DNA of 64,000 nucleotides from Sphagnum compactum (taxonomy: Eukaryota; Bryophyta; Sphagnopsida; Sphagnales): positions 11,160,001 to 11,224,000 of the forward strand of contig OZ234501.1 of the NCBI GenBank assembly GCA_965153455.1, in the 5' to 3' direction. This document shows, one piece after another, positions 26,451 to 39,214 of the stretch. The notes beneath the pieces are model-generated. The model was not told the origin of the DNA, did no database searches, and saw nothing but the letters and a program-made list of their open reading frames with translations. The first letter of the stretch is position 1, and the number at the start of each line of letters is the position of its first letter. The position numbers and the translations under genes are program-made.

Positions 26451-28413
26451 TTAAATTTTCCTTTGTCCAAATGACTGGCACTTCTTGGTTCTAGATGACA
26501 TTACGAAACACCCAACCCCTGTCCACTTTTAAGTCCCACCCTTTGAGAACTTAGTGGTTTAGTTTTATCTTTAGTTGTAAGTTTTTTGGCAAATCGCCTA
26601 CATGAATAAGAGTTTGCTTCGCTTCTAGTAGATGTTCCTTTAAATATCATGCAAACATGTCTCCGCTCATGTGCGAATCCATGGGCAGGTGTTTGGTTAT
26701 TATCTCGTCCTACCACACGTGCATTTCGTTTATTTTTAACCCACTTCCTTATAACATTACAAACTCATCTTGGTTTGCAACATCCTACAGTTGCCCATCT
26801 TTCATGGTATTAGTGTGGTCATACCATTAATGACCTAGGTATCCATTTGTTTCGGTGCTTCTATAGGAATGAACATATAACAACCCACGATACACTTTGG
26901 AATATTATCACAACTATTATTTTGGAGAGTGGAGCACATGTTTAGAGGGAGATTTCCCACCTTTTCCTTTGCCACTTTTGATGACGAATGGATATCCTTA
27001 TCACTAAAGATGGCTTTCTAAACTTTGATGGACGTTGTCATTGTTCACCCGATTCGCACAGGTATGGTGTAGTGAGCATTGATGACGACAACACATGCAG
27101 CAATGATAGCTGCTCAAGAGAAAACATGATCATATGTTGAATGAACACAAGGCAATGATTTCATTCCCTTTGCTATTAAAACGTATGGGTGTTTTCTTGT
27201 TTTGATTCATTTTTTACCACTTGTGCACATACCACTATCACGCATCATCAACAGTCTTCTTTGGTCCCCTCAATGCTTGTTTCTCATTATCGATAGCGGG
27301 TGTCCATAGCCCTATAGCTTGCACAAGCCATAATGATTTTCAACGGGCTAGTGCACTTGGTTGGGGTTCTTCATCTCTTCCACACATCATAGCTAGTGCA
27401 CCTTCGTGACTAGCCGATTTGTGGCAGATGACAACTCTTTTGTTTTAGGTATTCTTTGTTATCGTTGATTGGCATTTCATAGCCATGAGTCCTCTGGGCA
27501 TAAGGTTTTACCTGATTTTTGTTCATTGTTTGCTTTTGTTTTTCCTTGGGGTCGTGTCTAGTTGTGTTCTCATTTGCCATGTACTTTTGTTGGATGGGCT
27601 GTCATCCTTGATTTTTATTTACAGGGTTTTTCTTCTCCTTTTCCTTCAGAAGACTTTTTCTTTGAAAAAGTATAATTTTTGAAACTTTCAACATTTCTGA
27701 GCATAACATAGTTAACGTCAAAGCGCCCATGGTACTAGTAACTACGGTATAAATGCACCTGCATAAATGCACCTTATTTTCAAGGCCTAGTTATTGCACG
27801 GGTTTGACTGACGCGCATGGCCATGAAGGGGGGAAGCAATCTGGACGCACGCCAGAAATCTCAAAATTCCACCTTGACGTCTTCACCTGTGACTCCCAGA
27901 CGACGTTTCTGCAATCGGTGTGATGTTACTACTGTTGCAGGAGTTGTTCAGGATTTGATTGAGTGGAATGGAGGATATACGTATGTTGCTATGCTAGGGT
28001 TTGTAGTTCCAGGATCTTGCTCTAGTGTTCCAGAACAATCTATTTTGTAGTCCTCTTTTTAGTTGGATGAGCTCGATTCCACTTTCTATAGCAGAAATTT
28101 GTCAATATCATTATGTCCACCATGACATTTCTGCAATGAGTGTGGTTTTATGCTGTTGCAGGCTTTGATTAAATGGAATGAAGGACATGTGGTTGTGGAA
28201 GTCGTGAGGCTTGACATGCACTTCTGGCTCTAGATCGTGAGCTCTTTGTCTTTCTGCAACTGCCCTACAATTGGTATTCATTTGCCCTTGTCATTTCCTT
28301 ACTCTCATCTCTCTCTTCAAATCAGCTCCAGTTTCCTGTCTTGATTGCATCACAAGCATGAAACTGCTACAGCCTGGAGGGCGGAAGATAGATCCTGGAC
28401 TTAAAATGAAGTG
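26451..28413. other. No gene recognised; upstream flank of the kinase gene
   Basis: 26500-26720 minus may be further gag debris. A diverged local duplication is visible: TTTCTGCAATCGGTGTG...GTTGCAGG...TTTGATTGAGTGGAATG (27905-27970) recurs as TTTCTGCAATGAGTGTGG...GTTGCAGGCTTTGATTAAATGGAATG at 28128-28180. The open frame 27817-28050 overlaps the first copy and is not supported as a protein. Confidence 0.4.
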
Positions 28414-30951
28414 ATGCTGCCATTTCAAACTAGTTTGGGGACAGCCTTGATGTCAAGCCGGGTGTTTGATTATGATCGTAGTACATATGTTCTGGAGAGC
28501 CTCAAGCTTGATGTTGAGGGTCTGGAGGACCCCAGACTCACAGAGTCAACTGGCATTGGGAGTTTCAAGGTACTTGGAAAAGGGGGTTTTGGCTCCATCT
28601 TTGTGGGCACCATTTCCAAATGCACAGTGCCATTGTTCAACTCAAATTTTAATTTCCAGCTCTTAGGGCTTTACCATGGTGTCCTTCTGGCAGGACCACC
28701 AAGCAATAAGCACACATTTGGACTGGAGAAAGAAAATATCACGCCTATCACTGTGGCAGTGAAGAGAATAGATGGGAAGCCTGAGCATCTGTATGATCTC
28801 ACAAGAGAAGCAAGTAACCTCAAAGTATTGTGGGGCCACAGAAACTTTGTCACTATTTATGGAGCAACACAAAGTCATGAGCTGGGTTGTCTGTGTCTTG
28901 TAATGGAATTGGTTCATGGTTGCACTCTCAACCAATTTCTGCGGACACATGGGACCGCTGTCTTCAAGGACTAGGATGGAGAAAGTGAAAGCCTGTGTAG
29001 GCTTTGGAGGTCAAATGAAATGTCATGGTGGATGGAGAAGCTGAGGCTGTTCAGAAAGATTGTCATTGCTTTGATTGTGTGTCATAGAGAGCAAGTGTAC
29101 CACGGGGACTTGAAAGGCCCAAACATTCTGCTTGACAGGTGTCTTGTTCCTAAGATGGTAGACTTTGGGATGAGCTTCCGTCACAGAGACATTTCATACC
29201 TCCAAAACTTGGGTGGGTCCCTGTTCTGGGCAGCACCTGAGGTCATTGATGGACGGATGATCCCCCATGAAGTTGTGGCCAACCCCTACCCATCCGATGT
29301 ATACTCCTTGGGGATGGTTCTAGCTGAGATTATGCTTGATGGTGAGATTCCAGAAAATTTCACAGTTGAGAACTTCATAGCAGATAAATGTTCAGGAGGG
29401 TGCCCAGTCTCTTTGGATGGTGTGAATACTGCTGATCCTTTTTTCAATGAGAGAGTTGTAGATAGGCTCAAAATCTTGATTGACAAATGTTGTGAGGCTG
29501 AAAGACAGAACAGAATTTCCCTTGGAGACTGCCTGTCCAAGCTGGATGAAATCTATTCAAATCTTTCCTCCTCCTTCAGCCCCAGTCACACTTCCACTCA
29601 GTATGAGAAGACTGACAATATCTTTTCAAAAACCACAGCATATGGGGACATGGTTTGTAGATTCAAGGAGCGGTTTCCTCATGTGGCTGATTACATGGTG
29701 TTCAATCCATCAAAGAACATGGTCATGGATGAAGAGGAGAATCTTTTGGTGCACTATTTTTGCAAATTGGATTATGCTGAGGGAGTTGAGTACATTTTAG
29801 AGAAGAGTGCATGGGACTTTCAACCAGATAGGGACCTTCCATACCTGTCCCTTCTTTGTGTGACAGAGGAGAGTCTCAGGACCCTAAAGTATCTTGCTGC
29901 ATCTTGGCCACAGACGCTGAAAAAACAACTTCTCCTCCTTCACAAGGCTTGTTTGTGCAACAACCTAGAGGTTTCTCAATTTCTGCTCTTGGATGTAGGG
30001 ATGGACTTTGATACCTGGGAAGTTTGGACCAATTACAGTCAACAGGGCAATTTGGACAAACCGATTCATAAGCTGGCTGCCAGAGGCAAGACTGAGATAG
30101 TGAGACTGATACTTAATAACTGTGAAGGAGATCCTGATTATGTCAACACTGTGGTGCCAGGAGTTGGTAAAACTCCACTGTACTATGCCCATCAAGGGGG
30201 ACATATAGAGACCATGTTCTTCCTTATAGGGAGAGGAGGTGTTTTTGAAAGGAAATCTGTCCACAGAAGAGAGATTTCAGACCACTTGGTTGACATGAAG
30301 CTGAAGCCAGAAGTTGTTAGCAGTGGCAATCAACCCCAAGCCACTGGGTTAGGATCCCAGTCAAAGCAGCTTCATCACAAAAAATCTGTGAGTGAAGGAG
30401 AAGCGTACACACATAGAATACTGTCTGGCTTTGAAACAGGATCAGCTTCTGAGGAAGTGATAAGCATTCATCATAAGATTGATTTTCCTTGTGAACTTGC
30501 AGATGCATGTTGCAAAAGGGGTTACTTGGGGATTTTACGGTTTCTTGAAGATTGTGGATTGAGCTTAAGACCCAACCCATCACAAATAAGAGATCTACAC
30601 ATGACTGCTGTTGAGAATGGCTGTGTAGATATTGCAGAATTTCTTTTTAAAAGAGGGTTTTCAGTAAATTCACCTGATTTCACATCTATGGGTATCTCAC
30701 CTCTTGAGTGCGCTTGTGGATCATCTTTTATGGACCCCAGAACAAGGAAGGAAATGGTTGTTTTCCTGCTGAAAGCAGGTGCTGATCCAAATTATGTGGA
30801 CAAGGGTGGGTATACGGTAATGGACATTGCAAGTGGGATGGAAAGCAAGGGTTCCAGAGAACTGGTTCAGCTCTTGATAGAAGCTGGCTTTGATCTCGGA
30901 AAGAGGAATCGTTGGGGTGAGGATTACTCAACTTTGGTAGCCAGAATGTGA
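28414..30951 (+). pseudogene. Protein kinase with C-terminal ankyrin repeats, interrupted by one in-frame TAG
   Basis: The frame runs from ATG at 28414 to TGA at 30951 and is open except for TAG at 28972-28974. Before the stop: glycine loop GKGGFGSIFVG, VAVKRI (ATP-binding Lys), then HRNFVTIYGA and hinge MELVHG. After it: catalytic loop YHGDLKGPNILLD (HGD instead of HRD), VDFGMS, WAAPEVI and SDVYSLGMVLAEI, then ankyrin-like units such as KPIHKLAARGKTEIVRLIL, TPLYYAHQGGHIETMFFLI and ISPLECACG...VVFLLKAGADPNYVDKGGYTVMDIA. A 40-residue insertion lies between glycine loop and Lys. No sensible intron removes the TAG. It could be a recent pseudogene, a read-through gene or a sequencing error. The part from Met at 29020 (643 residues) lacks the N-lobe and could not be an active kinase alone. 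Confidence 0.82.
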
Positions 30952-30984
30952 CACAAAAGAGACCACTTCCATGATGCTGAAATG

Positions 30985-31165
30985 AGGTGCTAATCCAAAT
31001 TATATGGACAAGGGTGGCTACACACCAATGGACATTGTAAGTGGGTTGGCAAGCAAGAGTTCCAGAGAACCGGTCAGGCTCCTGTTAGAGGCTAGCTTCA
31101 ATCTTAGATAAAGGAACTGTTGTGGTGAGGATTACTTAATTTTGTATAACCAGAATGTGACTCAA
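30985..31165 (+). repeat. Degenerate tandem copy of the kinase-ankyrin 3' end
   Basis: Just after the stop, about 180 bp repeat the last part of the gene (30779-30955): GGTGCTAATCCAAATTATAT, GGACAAGGGTGG, ATGGACATTG, AAGTGGG, GTTCCAGAGAAC and ending in CCAGAATGTGA as in the gene. The copy has base changes and stops, so it is non-coding now. Confidence 0.85.
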
Positions 31166-32920
31166 GGAGACCAGCTCCATGATGAAATGTAATACATGGT
31201 CAGAATACACATGTCCACAAGGTTTTTCCAATGGAATTGCTGAACACAATATTTCATAGGACATAGTTGGAGTCAATTGAAAGGGTGATTACTATGTGAT
31301 TATAACCTGCACTATGGGTGATAATCTATGCCTTAGGCTTTGATGCTTGCTTGTACAGGGGCAAGCTAAAATGAAATGTAGCTTACCTTCACAAGCTTGC
31401 TGCAGATTGAATGTTCATACTAATAACTGTTTTTGATTAGCCGTGTTTCTCAAGTGCTGGTCAGAATCATGACTAGTCTTCCCACTGCTTCCAGATGTGT
31501 GAGAGAAAGTGATGTAAATTTTTGTATAATTGTTTGGGCAGGTTATTGTATACTCATGATGAAGGCGATGTGGAGTAATGGCAGCTAGTCACTGCCAATT
31601 CGTGACAAACGTGATGGTATGTTAGATTTCTGACGGACTCATGTGCTGATAACTGCACTTATTCTTATCATATTAGTTTTGGTTTTGTTGGAACTGACAG
31701 AATGGTTACCTTCAAGGTGTTGTTGTGGAGTTGACCCTGCAATGCCATTTGTATGCATTAGGTGTGATAACAGAAACTAAGGTCCTGTACTTGCACAACA
31801 CCAGGCTTTTTGGATTTGGTAAGCTGTTTCAGATCAGTAATCTGTGATTTAAAAGTTCAAGCAATGACAGATCCTCAATAGATCTAGAGTTTGTGGTGGT
31901 GTGACCAGTCATGGGGTAAGCAATACAAGTGGAGAGTTTTGTGATGTGGGGTTTCTGATATTCTATGACTAAAATTTGCTTGGAACTATGTGTATGAGTG
32001 ATGGTGTACCCTTGACCTGGTTGTGTTTGATGCAGCTTTGATCAATATTGGTGGGAAACTAAGGCATATATAGCAATGGAGACATGGAATGGAAAGGGGG
32101 GGAGTGGGGGGAGGGGGGGGGGGGGTGAGACTTCTGAATGGTTGATGTGCTTACTGTGGGAGAGGATCAGAGGATGGATCTGGGGGGATGGCATCTTTTC
32201 AGCTGGCTGCAATTTTTGGAGGTCTGTTTTTTCTAGAGCTGAGGAGTGAGGTTATAGAGCAAGATAGGAGTGATGGGAAGCATAGAGATGAAATCTGATC
32301 AGGAGGATAGGAGGTATAGCTGTTGAAGACCAAGATCAGTTTGTAGTTAGTTTTGAGTTTCTCTTTCCGCTGCACAACTCTGAGCTGTCTGCAGAGTGAT
32401 TTTGGTTTGCTGAAGGCATTTGTATCAAGGGATATGTTGACTCTTTTCTTGCATACTGATTGCAGAGAGGAAGATGAGTGTAGTTCTATGGAAGTGTAGC
32501 TGAAGTGAGTGATGAGATGGGACTGCATTAATGTGTATCTCACAACCAGACTCATATGCATGCAGCATTAGCATTTGTAGCACGCTAGAACTGCAACACA
32601 CTCTGCAAGTAGCATCCAGAAAAAGGAATAGCTTCTTTTATGGTTACAGTCAAGTGTGAAAAGAAGTTTCAGGTTTGGAAGAAGGTTGCTGGATAGCACA
32701 ATTTATAACTGTTATACATTTACGAATTGGTGGAGAAATTGGGTGCTTGAACTGATCTGGTGGTAGTTGAGTCTAGTTCTATAGATGCTTCATCAAGAAT
32801 TTTGCATTCATAATGGCTCCAATTACCAAACTCATGAGGAAGACAAAATAGTTTTTGTGCACTTCAGAATGTTAAGCAACATGTGAGCTAATTTTGTAGA
32901 AGTATGTAGAAGCACGTATT
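31166..32920. other. No gene recognised; G-rich run at 32092-32128
   Basis: No coding signal was identified (a 120-codon minus frame at 32199-32561 has no known domain). The plus strand at 32092-32128 is almost all G with runs of 5-12, a possible G-quadruplex or assembly-sensitive site. Confidence 0.4.
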
Positions 32921-32924
32921 CTGA

Positions 32925-33590
32925 TATCTCCTAATTGGGATGTCGAGTTTCATGTGCATATAGATGCATCCTTACTAGTTGTAGGTGTTATGTTAGCACA
33001 AAATCTAACATGAAAACATGACCAGCCTCTTGTTTATGTTTCTAGATTACAAAATATTGTTGAGAGGAACTATAGTACCATGGAACGTGAAGCATTAGCA
33101 ATGGTATTTACACTACATAAATTCAAACATTACCTTCTAGGCAACAAGTTTGTTTTTTATGTCGATCATATGGCTTTGATATATCTAGTAAGCAAACCAC
33201 AAGTCTCAAGACGTATTGGATGGTTATTGTTGTTTCTAGAATATGAGTTTATTGTAGTACATAAACTAGGTTGTACACATGTAGTAGTTGATGCAGTATC
33301 TAGACTTGTGGATACTACAGAGCTGACAAGGGTGCTTGATCAAACCATAGATGCTACATTGTTCATGTTACAACTAGTATGGTTGGAAGAGGTCAAGAAT
33401 TATTTGTAGACGGGACAAATGCCTGAAATATTGAACAATACTCAAAAACAACGGTTGGTAAGAAGAACAAAACCTTTTATTCTACAAAAGGGTATCATGT
33501 ACCGTATGGGTCCAAACAATAGATTTAGACGTTGTGTAACCATAGTTGAAGCACATAAGATACTATGGGAGCTATTATCTTGAATTTAAT
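32925..33590 (+). mobile_element. Ty3-type retroelement fragment: RNase H and integrase start
   Basis: The plus-strand translation shows WDVEFHVHIDASLLVVGVMLAQ, a stop, QPLVYVSRLQNIVERNYS, then the RNase H block REALAMVFTLHKFKHYLLG, FYVDHMALIYL and VVVDAVSRL. After another stop comes LVRRTKPFILQKGIMYRMG with RRCVTIVEAHKIL, the N-terminal region of integrase. Reverse transcriptase proper and LTRs are absent. It is of the same broad type as the minus-strand element at 22.5-26.5 kb, which stops before RNase H, but opposite orientation and distance leave a common origin unproven. Confidence 0.85.
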
Positions 33591-35349
33591 GGTTGGAATG
33601 TTTTCCAAAAAAAATTACACACTACATAGTTTTTTGTATGTAGAAACATACAAGTATTGACATGAAAACATCCTTGATATGGTGTGTAAACTTAGATTTA
33701 AGGCTTTATAATCCTAGCTCAAATTTTTTTAACAACATTGCAAGCCACAATTGTTGGTTGGTTTTATGTGTAAGTGAAGTTGGTGATCCCAAATGGATAC
33801 CACTTCTTATTTATAATTTACCTTTTTTTTTCCAAGTTATTGTTCCACACTTATGTCTTTATGAGATAATTTTAACGTGGCTTGTGGGCAATTTTGTATT
33901 TAACCTTGTTTTGTAGGACACTTTTATTGTAACGGGCAATTTAAAATGTTCAATACTTTCATTAGTGATTATTTTTTATTTTTTAATGTTATCATGTGTG
34001 TGTGCAATGTGGTTTATTGCATTGAATTTTGAGCAATGAACATTGTGGTTAAGGTATTTTCAAAGTTTCAAGTTATATATATATTTCTTTTCATGGTCAT
34101 TGCTCTTTATCATGTGTTGTTTGTAAATTGGTATGCAAGTTCAATGGGTCATTGCTAACTTGAATGTTGAAACTTTTGAGTGAAACTATGGAAATTTAAA
34201 TTGACTACTGAAATTTAAATTCTAAAGTCTCCTTAATTTAATAGAAGGTTGCCTAGATTTTTCCTTTTGAAAATTGGCAAAAGCCAAAATTCTTACAACA
34301 ATTTGACCTTTTAACCAAAACAACTAGCTTGGGGGAAAAAATTGCTTAATTAAACTCCACTTCACTTTAATATTTCACCAAAATATTTATTTTAAAAAAA
34401 TCTTGTAACAAGTTCAACTCCAACTCATTCCATTCAAAAGTCAACCTAACACCACAAGGGCCAAAACAATAGCCAAATATCATATTTTTCCAAAACAAAA
34501 AAAAAACATTTAAAGGCTTAGAACAAAAATTGCAATCTCGAGTCTTTTATCACCATACGCACATACATTTCAATCCAACAAACTTGTATTACATTTTCAA
34601 TCTAAAACCTTCAAGCCTTCACAATTTTTCTTCATCATGTTCTTGTCACCACAAAATCAAGGATAAGAACCACTTGCTTCATTGTGAGATTTCCACCTTG
34701 CTTCTATGATTCTACATACCTTTCATATCTAGATACAAATTGTCATTATCAACATTGAAGTTGTTTCCTCCATTTCGCACCAAAAACAAAAACTACACCA
34801 ACAATGAACAACACACACTTCATAACGCAAAGTATAATCCATCCGACAACACCAAATTTTTTTTCTTCATTTGCTTAGAAACTTTGTTGAAACGAAAAAT
34901 AAGAAAGAAATATTCCATTACGCCTTTTAGGTGATTGGGTTGTTGCTATCATCCTTCATAATTAACAACCAAACAATGAGCTTTTCCAATCCCTCTTTCT
35001 AGCGTTTGCAATCCTTCAATAAACTATTCTAATGTAACAACAAACCCAACCTTAAAGCACTTTCTATACTTAAAAACTCCAAAATTGAACAATTATTCCA
35101 TGTCACAACCTTCCCATCCTCAATCCATCCATACTAGACGCATGTGCTAATCACATAGTACTTTGGAGTGAAAAGCTCAAAACTGGCTTAGGAAAGGCAA
35201 AATGATTTGATATTCCACTTATTCCAAACATCTAGATACTACTTCATTGTAATGCACCTCAATTTATTTTGTTCAGGGGGGCAATGTTACATTTAGTAGG
35301 TTTCTTAATCATATGTTAATGCATACAATACGTTAAGCATGAAGTAAAA
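33591..35349. other. No gene recognised
   Basis: AT-rich sequence with only short open frames. The first part may be decayed retroelement sequence continuing from the integrase fragment. Confidence 0.4.
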
Positions 35350-35698
35350 AGAGCATCTCCATTCACACTTTCAATTTGGGTCACAGTTAGGACTTGTCAC
35401 ATCCAAAATATGAATTAAATATCTTTTCAAGCCACACACATAAATAAGAAGAACAAAACAATATAAAATGAAAGATAGTTTAAATCGCAATGCTGGAGCA
35501 AATATTACAATTGACCAATCAAAAACATGGAACAACAATCATGTCTTATCTATTGCACTCTTTTGGGGTTCTTTCAAGCCTGAAAGTACATGCATTTTCT
35601 CAAAGCTCAAAGCCCTTTTTCGAAGAATCCATGGAATTTGCCTACTTCATCCAAAATTTCCAATCCAATGTGTTTTACACATGTACTGGAGATGCTCT
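35350..35698. mobile_element. Short TIR element (MITE-like), 349 bp
   Basis: Perfect 12-bp inverted ends: AGAGCATCTCCA at 35350-35361 and TGGAGATGCTCT at 35687-35698. No protein is recognised inside. The terminal sequence is close to that of the 2404-2788 element (AGAGCATCCCCA), so they are probably related families. Confidence 0.7.
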
Positions 35699-35699
35699 A

Positions 35700-35930
35700 A
35701 GAGCAGCTCCGACGGTGCTCAATATGTGACTCAGCAAAAACATTTTTCACATGCAAGTTAAGTTTTTTTTCTTTTTTCCAGTCCCACCCATAAAATTTTA
35801 AACTGGTATTGCAAATAGGTGGGAAACTACTAACAGCAAACCGCAGGGACCAATCATTCTTGATGATGGCCAATAAAAAACAGGGACCAGCAGTCAGATC
35901 TTATTTCTTACACTGTTCATGGGAGTTAGA
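35700..35930 (+). repeat. Second, partial copy of the 2404-2788 MITE family
   Basis: It begins AGAGCAGCTCC directly after the neighbouring TIR element. It then shares GCTCAATATGTGACTC, CACATGCAAGTT, CCCACCCATAA, AACTACTAACAGCAAACC, CAGGGACCAGCAG and GTCAGATCTTATTTCTTACACT with the first copy. The right terminus is not visible. Confidence 0.65.
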
Positions 35931-36775
35931 TTGTCTATCTCTGAAGGAAGGTAGTTTGTTTGTTTTGTTTGTACTTATGAGATCCACTGAACTGGGATGA
36001 TGCTTCAGATTGTGTTCTTGGTGTCTTTGGAAAGCTCTCGATGAGGAGGGGTGCATGGGCTTGGTTCTATGACATTTGGACTTGCTGTGCAAAAGTTCTT
36101 GAATATTGAATGATTTTTTCACTGAGAATTAAATTAAATCGTCGCTTAAAATGTAGGAGGAATTGGAATGTGCCTTTGGTGTTGTTGGAAAGATCTTGAT
36201 GAGCAGGATTTAATGGAATTTATTTGGTAAGATTTGGATTCAGAATGTGGGAGATATATGCGCATGCACAATGTGTTTGATTACATGGTCGCCATTGGCC
36301 AATAAGCACATGCCGTATACGTCCAGAACCCTCAAGTGAAGTGTGTGGAAAACTATAATACAAAAGTACTAACTTATTACTACTGTACATGCTTTGGAAC
36401 TAAGTGAAAAAAAAGGGGAACCCAAAGGGTCAGGTGTACTTTGAACTCTAGTTAGGTTTGTTGGGATTGTGTTCAGGTGGAGATTTACTGGCACCCCTTA
36501 TGCCACTGCCACTTATGTCACTGCATAAGTATTTTAGTAGTCCCACAAGTAGTACCTCGGCAGCTTCAACACGTATTTATGATCGAATAATTAGTTTATT
36601 TTGAAGTTCTCATTTTGAAAAAATAATATTCTTGAGGATTTATTAATTTTCCTTCACCGAATCAATTTAATCGATTTTAATTTAAAATTTCAGCATTTCT
36701 GAAATAATATAATTAGTGTCGAAGTTGATAAGGAGTACATGGGGACTGTGTTGACCCCCAGAGAAAAAAGGGGGT
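35931..36775. other. No gene recognised
   Basis: Non-coding. About 36610-36740 resembles 60-190 at the start of the window, including CATTTCTGAAATAATATAAT and AGTGTCGAAG, a dispersed repeat. Confidence 0.4.
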
Positions 36776-37085
36776 GTGTCACACTTTGCCCTTGCAATTT
36801 ACATTAAAAAGTATCTTAAGGCAAAAGAAGCATTACGGAAACTCATATATTTCACCATGCAAAAATGTAATCTTCACACAATCCTTGAAAAGAAACCAAA
36901 AGCCTTCAAGATATTATAACTCTATAACTAATCTCAAGTTTCAACACAAGCCAAAATATCATCTTTCGGAAACCCTCATATGAAAATAGACCTATTATTA
37001 TTACCTAGGGGCCAAAATCCCTTAAGCTACTATACTCTATAATGAATCTAAACACAATATCCTTGCCTTGGTAGGCAAAGCCAAC
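36776..37085. repeat. Outer inverted repeat, left arm (partner 41718-42033)
   Basis: The reverse complement of this stretch matches 41718-42033 over about 310 bp with scattered changes. Landmarks: TGCCTTGGTAGGCAAAG, GGGGCCAAAATCCCTTAAGC, AATAGACCTATTATTATTAC, GCCAAAATATCATCTTTC, TCACCATGCAAAAAT and CTTGCAATTTACATTAAAA. Confidence 0.85.
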
Positions 37086-37689
37086 GAACAAACCACTATT
37101 TTCTTGTTGGATCTTGTGGACTCTTCTAAAGCCTGTGGTAAAAGGGACAGGCCAATTTCCATTGGGTTGGAAAAAAAACAAACACACTGGTCACACTCCT
37201 GAGTTTTAAGAAAATTTGGCGAATTTTTGCCACTTGTAGACAAAAAAATTACAATGCAAATGATTTTTGTTTAAAAAAAAAACAGATTTAGAGGATTTTT
37301 TTTCCCCCCTGAAATCGTCATATTTAGACAATTGGTTCTGGCAGGTTGCCAAAATATAGTAGGATTCTTAAAATTTTCAACTTTCCTCTCCAACCTGTAG
37401 CCAAATTTGGCTATTTCCTCTTGTGTACCATGGCAAGTGTGGCTACATCAAAAGTTTGCAAAAGCAAACCCTAGTTCACAAAAACTTGAAGTTATGGTAC
37501 CTTCCAGCAGTAACTACAGTCACCTTGCAGCTTTACAGTTTGAGAAAATGCAAACTTGTGTGGCAGCTTTTTAACACTGGCTATATATATGCATGTCCTA
37601 AAAGCTGTATTTAATATTAAAGGTGCTACAATCAAGTGCATTTAAAAGATTTTCAATAGCCCGGATTTGAACAAAATTAAGAAAAATCA

Positions 37690-38215
37690 CCAGATGAACC
37701 ATTGCCAATTGGCCTATGACCGAACACTTATTTATATGTTCAGCATATTTGCTTCATTTTGAGTGATTTAAAATGTTATGGGAGTGTTATCTCAAGCTCT
37801 AGAAATAATCTTTGAAGTGCAAAGGAAAAGGAGTAATGAAAAAATAACAAGAAAAAAATTTATTAAATAGTTTTTTTTTTTCTTCTCTTTGGAGCCCTCT
37901 TACTTTCAAATCTCATAACTTTCTTATGCTTTATTCATTTTAAATGACTTAAAGTGCTATAAGAGCGCCACGTGAAGTTCTACAAATCATTTTTGAATGT
38001 TAATAGCACAACAAAAACCAAGGAATTTTTTGGGTGTTTGAGAACTGGCCTTTGTAACGGTCAATGGTTTGTTCTTTTGAGTTCTTGACCCCTTTTACTT
38101 GAAGGGGGGGGGGGGGAAAGGGGGGAGGTCATAACTTTCTCATTTTCAATCTGTTTTTTACGATTGTTAGTGTGTCGAATGCATCAAGAGGAGGGGTTCA
38201 AGTTTTGTTTGGACA
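37690..38215. repeat. Inner inverted repeat, left arm (partner 39650-40110)
   Basis: About 500 bp match the reverse complement of 39650-40110. Shared words: CATAACTTTCT, TTTATTCATTTTAAA, GAGCGCCACGTGAA versus GAACGCCACCTGAA, CTACAAATCATTTT, GAGTTCTTGA, CATAACTTTCTCATTTT, GATTGTTAGTGT and GGGTTCAAGTTTTG. A long G-run interrupts it at 38103-38128. No protein is recognised. Confidence 0.82.
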
Positions 38216-39214
38216 CCACAAACAATGGATCCAGCCTGATGTACATCTCAAGCCGTGCAGCAAGGCCAATAAGAAATCAAAGTACATGCTGTGCGATTGA
38301 GACAAGAATTTGGAATGTGGTGGGGTGGAGACAGACTATGCAACAGGGACACAAGACAGTAACAGGAAGAAGAATCAATCCATCCCCCTTTTTTTTGCTT
38401 TCAGTATCATCAGGTTTTGCTTTGGCCATCAATTTTAGAGATCGAAAGCATCATTCATGTTGAAAATTGACAAAACAAAAAGCCAAGCATATTACATCTA
38501 TACTTTGGGTCATACCATTGTGACACCTTACCAACCCTCTCAATATTTTTTTTCTTTTTAAAGGCTTTGGAGAAAATTTTAATTGTTGGAACCTTTTGTG
38601 AGAAGACCTTTTTGTGAGTAAAATAACAATATTATATGGTCAGTTGTCATGTGTGTAGGAAGTTTTTTGTGGGACCATGTCAACATTCCGCGTTTTTGGT
38701 GGAATGTAGCTTCTTTTTGTGATATGAAATGGGAAAGTGGGTGACACAACTCAAGACCACTGTTGGTTGATTTTGCACACCGCCTACTAAGCTTGTCATT
38801 TCAACATGTCCCAAGAACCAATTGAAGATTCACACAACTTTTGGAAACTAGACTTTTGAAACCAAAGCCATCTAGTCTAATTGGAACCCCAACCGAATCA
38901 AGGAAAAAAGGTTTTGCAATCCCTCTTTACTTTTGACGAGGTCCAAGTTTGCTATGTAGGCAGTTATACGAATTTTTCATTTATTCAGAAAGCAGCAAAC
39001 CAGGTTTTGTAAGGGTGTACGACGTGTTTCCATGTCTTCTTTGGCTCACCCACTACCCAACCACAACTAATTGGGTCAAATCATGGGTAAAAAGAGTTAT
39101 AATGTTCACCAAGTGGCCAAGTCAGAATATTTTCCTGGCCACTTGTTCGTTTTTGTACAATTGGTTTTCAAGGTCAGGTGGACAGCTAGAAATAGTGGGC
39201 CAGTAACGTTATCT
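38216..39214. other. Spacer inside the inverted repeats; no gene recognised
   Basis: Unique-looking sequence between the inner arms. The open frame 38949-39206 has no known domain. Confidence 0.4.

Noticed and set aside
28898-29000. An intron that would remove the TAG in the kinase gene
   Set aside because: It would delete the kinase hinge region, and shorter GT-AG options near 40 bp are too small for plant introns.
32199-32561. 120-codon minus-strand frame downstream of the kinase gene
   Set aside because: No domain, no splice-consistent extension and no codon-like pattern.
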